A stretch of 64,000 nucleotides of DNA from Panagrolaimus kolymaensis (taxonomy: Eukaryota > Nematoda > Chromadorea > Rhabditida > Panagrolaimidae), in NCBI GenBank assembly GCA_028622995.1, contig JAJQJQ010000037.1, forward strand, positions 1,178,001-1,242,000, given 5' to 3'. The position numbers and the translations under genes are program-made. Shown one piece after another: positions 59,597 to 64,000 of this stretch. Position 1 is the first letter of the stretch; the number at the start of each line of letters is the position of its first letter. The notes beneath the pieces are model-generated. The model was not told where the DNA came from, did no database searches, and saw only the letters and a list, made by a program, of their open reading frames with translations.

Positions 59597-60513
59597 ACAT
59601 TCACGTTTCGGAAAAGCTATGGTTTAGCGAATAATGGAAAAAAAATTCAAATACACAATACTCATTTTTAATATTTGCTACAATTTTTACTGTAACCTAT
59701 TATCTCAAACAAAGAAAAATCTTAATTTCCACTTTCGACTGAAAAATGAATCCTTTGAAGGTATTTTAACTTTCTTATAAACTTCAAAATAGTTTTAATT
59801 CAACGTTTTTATCTTTAAAGCAAACAAAAGAAGAAAAAAAAATGTATATGCGTTTGCCTGTTTTTTTTATTACTTTTTTGGTTGGTTAACACATTGCATA
59901 GAAAAAATCATGAGTTATTTTGATAACACTTTTTCTTTTTTGTTCCGTAATAATCGGGTGTAGTACATATTTGGAGTTAAAGCAAGCGACAATTTTTTGT
60001 GTCCTAATAAATTTTTGCAGTAAATCAATGATTTGATGCAAACTTGTATGTAAGTGAAAAAAAAACATAATGTGTCCATACTCTCATACTCTTTGTTAAA
60101 CTTAAAAATAGAAAAATGATTTTATTGCAATCCAAAAAAGGCAGAGATTATGATAGTTAGCAGGAAAAAATTCTACACATTTATATAAAAAAAAAGATGT
60201 ATCCATGAAAAAAAGAAAACAGCAAAACATTTTGATTTAGCATAATTTTTCCCATTTCAAACTTTTCAAAATCACTTTCTCTTTTCTTTTTCCCAAGGCC
60301 ATGTGAAAGCCTCATCAAACAAAGAAATCATTTTGACAAAAATTTGCATCATCAAAGTTTTTACTTTTTTTGCCATCGCTTTTCTTCTTCTAATTTTTTT
60401 ATTCATTCTTCATTTTGATCATCATTGCTGACGACGACAACGACGACGAAAGCCGACGATTGAAAGAAAATCAAAGCAAAGCAACAACAACATCTTCATT
60501 AGCTGGCTGAATT
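59597..60513. other. Intergenic stretch, promoter side of the small membrane protein
   Basis: AT-rich. The last 90 bases are richer in CG (GACGACGACAACGACGACGAAAGCCGACG), like other 5' regions in this window. An acceptor-like CATTAG ends at 60502, eleven bases before the ATG. Confidence 0.4.
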
Positions 60514-61426
60514 ATGGCAACAACACTGATATTTTCAATTTTATGGCTTCCATTTATATTAACTCAAATCATTGCAACTCTTTCAACTTTTGCTTTTTGT
60601 TGTAAAAAGAAAAAACCTGGTATGTTTGTTATTTTACTTTATTTTTTGTTGTTTTTTGTATTAATATTTCAACGTGCATTATTTTTAGCAGCACCTGGAG
60701 CGCCTGGAACACCTGGATCACCCGCACCTGCAGCTGCTGGCGATGGTGGTGCTCCATTGCCATTAGACAAAACTCAAGATGTAACTTTGGATCCAAATGC
60801 TGCTAGTGCTGCTGCTGGTGGAGCTGGAGCTGGAGCTAATGGTGGTAAATCAAAAGAAGGAAAAGCTGGAGCAACTATAGTTAAGACAACAACAAATGTA
60901 TGTTTCATTTACTCCCTTTTGGGATTCTTTCTGGGCTTGAATACATTAAGTATTAGATGTTATAACCTTAGCTATAGATGATTAACATGCTATTACTCAT
61001 TGTTGGGTTAGTAAAAAACATTTTATAGGACATATTAGGATGTATTAACTTTACCTATATATGCATAGTTACTCTACAATCATATCAATGTCAATATGCT
61101 TAGTCATTTCAGCATCGAATCTTGGGTTTTGAAAGATGCTAAAACACTATATCTAGTTTGAGGCATTTCCTTTTTGCACTTTTTCGTTAGCCTATTTATA
61201 TGTATTTGTTATTAATCGCCTTTCTTTTTAGATTGCAGAAGATCCAGACTTAAAATCTCGTACAAACTACAACAATGTTGGAAAAACTGAAACTGAAATC
61301 AAGCCAATGTCAACTTTATTGCCAACAGGAAATGATAAATTTGTAAGCAAAGGAAATGGAATCTTCGTTGATAAAGATGGTAATCCTATCTCACAATTAG
61401 CTGAACCTCCAGCAAAAGATGTTTAA
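60514..61426 (+). CDS. Small Ala/Gly/Pro-rich membrane protein
   Basis: Exons 60514-60619, 60689-60897 and 61232-61426 give 169 residues. The N-terminus is a strongly hydrophobic segment (TLIFSILWLPFILTQIIATL) followed by FCCKKKKP, which reads as a signal anchor whose basic side stays in the cytosol; the cysteine pair next to it could be palmitoylated. The next 60 residues are a flexible linker (APGAPGTPGSPAPAAAG; AAGGAGAGANGG). The C-terminal part is polar (TNYNNVGKTETEIKPMSTLL; GNGIFVDKDGNPISQLAEPP). No family recognised; the whole reads as a short tethered protein. Splice sites are good (GTATGT donors, TTTTTAG acceptors). Confidence 0.75.
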
Positions 61427-64000
61427 AAAGCAAGCCTCAATTAAACAAGTAATGATGATAAATGGATGATGACTAATGAAAAAATCTTCAATCAGAAACT
61501 TTTTTATATATATATTTCTAACTTTGAATGATAGCAAATAAATGAATTTTTGTATTTACTTATGTGTTGAAACTTTTTTTGGCTTTTCCCGTGCTGCGAT
61601 TAGTGTCTTAGAAAATGCAAAACCAAAGATACTTACAACCAATGGATTTTGTAAAGTTAGCTTTACTTTTTATTTATTTTTTTATTAGATTTTTCAATCA
61701 AACTTTTTGCAATTTCCAAACTTATAAAAACCTTTTATTTGGGACTACAAAATTATCTAAGACTAAATCTGGTTTTTTTTTTTGCAACCATTTTGCATCG
61801 GTCGTTGTTGCTTTTAATGATGTATCATCATCACATTTTATTTTTGTACCCAACAAAAATATGAAAAAGAAAGAAAAGAATAAAGGTCAAAACTAATGCA
61901 AACATAATAAAGTTTTATATTATTTAGCGTGAAAGTGAAATGAATCGGGGGATCGGTTTTTTTGTTGTTGGTAGTTGCAAAAGGGTGTCGAAAATGATCA
62001 TTCTTCATAATAAAAAGTGAGAAGAGCGCTTTTTTTTCGAGCATTGTTATTTATCCATGTTTGTAAATAATACATCGAAAAAGGTGACAAAAAAGTACAA
62101 AAGAAATAAACGATGACTCCAAACTTTTTTTATTATTATGATACATTAAAACATGACTTTTAACCATACAAAACGAATGCGTTTTTTTTTTTTGAGAAGA
62201 TCCAAGGATTAAGAAAATCTTGAAAGGTTATTATAGTATCCTTTTTTAGATAAAAGGAATGGTGACGTCCATGAAATCAATCGCCTGGTACTCAACTTAA
62301 AATAGCTACTTTAAAGATCGGGTAAAAATAAATATATTTGAGTTTCATTGAGTCAAACCTTTTTTTACTCTTAATTCATACCTCTTTCAAGTGTTGATTT
62401 TGTACTTGACTGTCACACTTATCCACCACCTTTTATTTTGCTAATTAATTAAGTTTTGAGTGCTTTAAATTTAGTTACCATTTTTAACTTTTAAAAAAAT
62501 AAGTATCCTTAATAGTACCGTGCCATTTTGTAACAGCTAAACGGATATTTATCACCGATCTAAGTGGATCAAATATTTTTTAAAATTTCATTTATCCATT
62601 TTGCAAAGTTAATTTTTATTGGTTCACCAAATGAATCAAGAGAGTGAGATGTTGCTTTAAAAAATAGGAAAAATTATTAGATATTAATGTCTTCTAAGCG
62701 AAACGATACTTTTTTCTTTGGTCTATTTATGCCTCTATTTAATCTTATTCTAATTTAATGAAAATGAATTTTTTTATAAAAAAATTTATCGAAAGCTATT
62801 TGAAACAATTTTTAATTTTGAACTGCCAAAAATTTTTATATGTTTTCTGCTTGTTTATAAACCCACTTCATCATTCATTCAATCCCAAATTTAGCTTCTT
62901 CTCATGAGAATTTTGAGAATTTTTTAATTTCTAAAAAAGCAACTCTCCCTTCTTTATTTATTTAATCAAAAAATAGCTTGTTTATTAAGGGTGATTTTCA
63001 AGGATGGGTAACGATCACTTACTTACCCCGATACTTGAGTATAAATATTTCTCAGGCCTTTGACTTGGATCATCACTGTTTTAATCATCAAAAAAAAAAT
63101 AGAAATAGAAAGGATAAAATTATTTCGCAAGCATATATGATTTTCTTTGTTATCCAAAAAAAGATGAAGCGCAAGCTTACGTAAAAAAATAATAAAGAGA
63201 GGCAGCCGCAGGTAAAGAGAGAGGACGTCGTCGACCCATCACCTTTTTATTTGAGTATGAGAAAATGAGTTGTCTTTTTTTAAATATATTTTTTGTTTGT
63301 TTAATGTTTTTGTTTTTGAGACTTATTTACTATTTAAGGCGCATATTAAAATAGGTTCCAATTTACTGTTTTTGGCGCCAACGGTAAATCAGATTTGTAT
63401 TTATAGTTGCTTTTTGAAGTTTTGCTTTTAATAATTTTACGATTTCTCAGAACGTAAATGGAAGCAAATTCTATTAATGCCAATATATATATTTTTAAAT
63501 TTGTTGGTGAAATTTTGCTTTTCATATTTAAAATTTTTGACATCATATTTTCATGTTTTCAAGCTATCTCGTCTCATTATGGAAATTAAGAAACGCGCGA
63601 AAGTTGCTAAAGCTTCTCTATTTTTCATTTTTTATTTATTCAGGGAATAGAAACTTCGAGAATATCACTTCAAAGACACCTTTTTTCTATTTATGATTTT
63701 GGACATTCATCTCTCTCTTTTGAGTTTTTGAGTGTATCATCATTTTTTTTATTATAAATCAATGATCGCTGAGATCCCCTCTTTAACTTTTAAAGAAAGC
63801 GAGCCAAACAAACATTGATTTTTCGTTGTTTTTACATTCGATTTTTTTCCTTCTGTTTTTTTAAAAATTTTTAGCTTTTCCCATAAAAATAGCCTGAGAT
63901 TGCTAGAAACCAACTTTTTTATTTAGTGAGCAAAGAAACTTTGTTCATTTAATCAGTGACCCGTCATCCTTCATATTTTTTTTCTTCCTATATACTTATT
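61427..64000. other. Gene-free right edge
   Basis: AT-rich, with no supported coding exon. It carries the right arm of the inverted repeat (61776-61949). At 63190-63240 a CG-containing patch (GAGGCAGCCGCAGGTAAAG) looks like a possible non-coding first exon with donor CAG/GTAAAG, whose gene would lie beyond the window. Confidence 0.4.
61776..61949 (-). repeat. Inverted repeat, right arm (partner at 55972-56147)
   Basis: The reverse complement of the left arm, with GAAAGTGAAA here against GAAAATGAAA in the complement of the left. Such high identity in non-coding DNA means a young duplication or ongoing gene conversion. Confidence 0.8.

Noticed and set aside
1..64000. CRISPR arrays, bacterial operons, riboswitches, rRNA
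   Set aside because: Nothing of this kind is visible; intron-rich genes show that the DNA is eukaryotic nuclear.

Overview
The window reads as a piece of an AT-rich nematode nuclear genome. The evidence is internal: short introns (mostly 45-110 nt) that begin GTAAG and end in T-rich TTTYAG; acceptor-like TTTTAG sites a few bases before some start codons, as expected for spliced-leader trans-splicing; and gene types common in nematodes (an HNF4-type nuclear receptor, a C2H2 regulator with CxxC...HxxxxH fingers, CUB-like secreted proteins, cysteine-rich secreted or GPI proteins, short insulin-like peptides). No species can be named from sequence alone. All gene models were built by eye from open frames joined at phase-compatible splice sites.

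Layout. 1-5.4 kb: no convincing coding sequence. 5.5-8.7 kb (+): a four-exon scramblase/LURP-one-like protein with a C-terminal CaaX box. 8.8-28.4 kb: about 19.6 kb with no gene I can support; it holds a tRNA-like relic, two almost perfect palindromic elements (9.2 and 21.8 kb), a diverged tandem duplication (12.5-14.5 kb), two hairpins and very T-rich sequence on the + strand. 28.4-30.4 kb (+): a nuclear receptor whose ligand-binding domain appears cut short. 30.5-32.4 kb (-): a C2H2 zinc-finger gene, tail to tail with the receptor.

33.4-47.8 kb is the centre of interest. Six intact paralogues encode single-pass LRR membrane proteins (signal peptide, LRRs, LRRCT cap, one membrane span, a short conserved tail) with identical three-exon structure. 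All six have the same block of conserved DNA upstream of the start codon, and a seventh copy of this block has no gene. In three places an insulin-like peptide gene, or its relic, lies directly upstream of an LRR gene in the same orientation, so peptide plus LRR gene looks like a duplicated unit. The central pair is arranged as an inverted duplication: LRR4 and ins2 on the minus strand, ins1 and LRR5 on the plus strand. Because relaxins, which are insulin-superfamily peptides, signal through LRR-bearing receptors, a ligand-receptor module is an attractive but untested idea. ins2 is broken by a 441-bp hAT-type MITE inserted after its first three codons.

47.9-64 kb: a GC-rich hAT-type MITE (48.3 kb); a cysteine-rich, probably GPI-anchored protein (49.8-51.3 kb, -); a 14-exon CUB-like secreted protein (52.1-55.5 kb, -); a single-exon gene of unknown function with a glycine/aspartate-rich tract, broken by a second copy of the GC-rich MITE (56.3-58.1 kb, -); a small coiled-coil gene (59.2-59.6 kb, +); and a small Ala/Gly/Pro-rich membrane protein (60.5-61.4 kb, +). 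The last three genes are enclosed by a near-identical inverted repeat of about 170 bp (56.0 and 61.8 kb). In both MITE-broken genes, removing the element plus one 8-bp target-site copy restores the reading frame exactly, so both insertions look recent.
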